A stretch of 12,877 nucleotides of DNA from an uncultured Candidatus Saccharibacteria bacterium (GTDB lineage: Bacteria; Patescibacteriota; Saccharimonadia; Saccharimonadales; Saccharimonadaceae), in NCBI GenBank assembly GCA_938046115.1, contig CALIXX010000021.1, positions 1 to 12,877 on the forward strand, written 5' to 3'. Numbering within the stretch: position 1 is the stretch's first letter; the number at the start of each line of letters is the position of its first letter. Of this stretch, positions 12,860 through 12,877 are shown piece after piece. The notes beneath the pieces were generated by a model. It had not been told where the DNA came from. It saw only the letters and a program-made list of their open reading frames with translations, and ran no database searches. Position numbers and translations under genes: made by a program.

Positions 12860-12877
12860 AGCCCAGCGCAAGAGGTC

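Noticed and set aside
1..12877. CRISPR array, insertion sequence, phage or toxin-antitoxin locus
   Set aside because: No spaced direct repeats, transposase or recombinase motifs, or small toxin/antitoxin gene pairs were seen on either strand.

Overview
The window looks like a piece of a Patescibacteria (CPR) chromosome, most likely a Saccharibacteria (TM7) relative. The main reason is a tandem array of tiny two-helix proteins of the CPR-type T4SS pilin family (VirB2/TrbC-like) next to a very large VirB6/TrbL-like membrane protein. Genes are tightly packed, and TGA acts as a stop (two pilin genes end in TGA at overlapping junctions), which argues against the recoded Gracilibacteria/Absconditabacteria. 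Taxonomy is inferred from gene content; no rRNA or marker gene is present.

Layout. 1-446: tRNA-Ser(UGA) on the minus strand with its own promoter and terminator. 447-1812: comF (minus) and an hsp20 small heat-shock gene (plus), divergent from a compact shared promoter region; hsp20 ends in a clear terminator. 1813-2340: about 530 bases in which I see no gene. 2341-4995: six minus-strand pilin-like genes. Five form one operon with overlapping or near-touching ends, and the sixth, most downstream, has its own promoter and terminator. 4996-5336: divergent regulatory gap. 5337-8306: the VirB6/TrbL-like protein (plus), with a signal peptide, an outside domain, an Asn/Gln/Gly-rich tether, a polytopic core and a soluble C-terminal half of about 490 residues. 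8330-8968: an orphan two-helix membrane protein (minus), whose promoter carries a perfect inverted repeat. 9139-11190: a two-gene ABC-2 exporter operon (minus) of the NatA/NatB type. 11232-12710: a fused membrane/spermidine-synthase-like protein (plus). 12711-12877: a short tail with two adjacent hairpins.

How it may work together. The pilins and the VirB6-like protein look like the surface fibre and inner-membrane channel parts of a type IV secretion-like or DNA-uptake apparatus. The energising ATPases (VirB4/VirB11/VirD4) are not in this window and must be encoded elsewhere if the machine is complete. ComF nearby is compatible with a DNA-uptake role but does not prove it. The ABC exporter and the aminopropyltransferase-like protein are ordinary accessory functions. 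Several promoters show an extended -10 (TGn before the hexamer), and two of them sit so close to the start codon that leaderless mRNAs are predicted.
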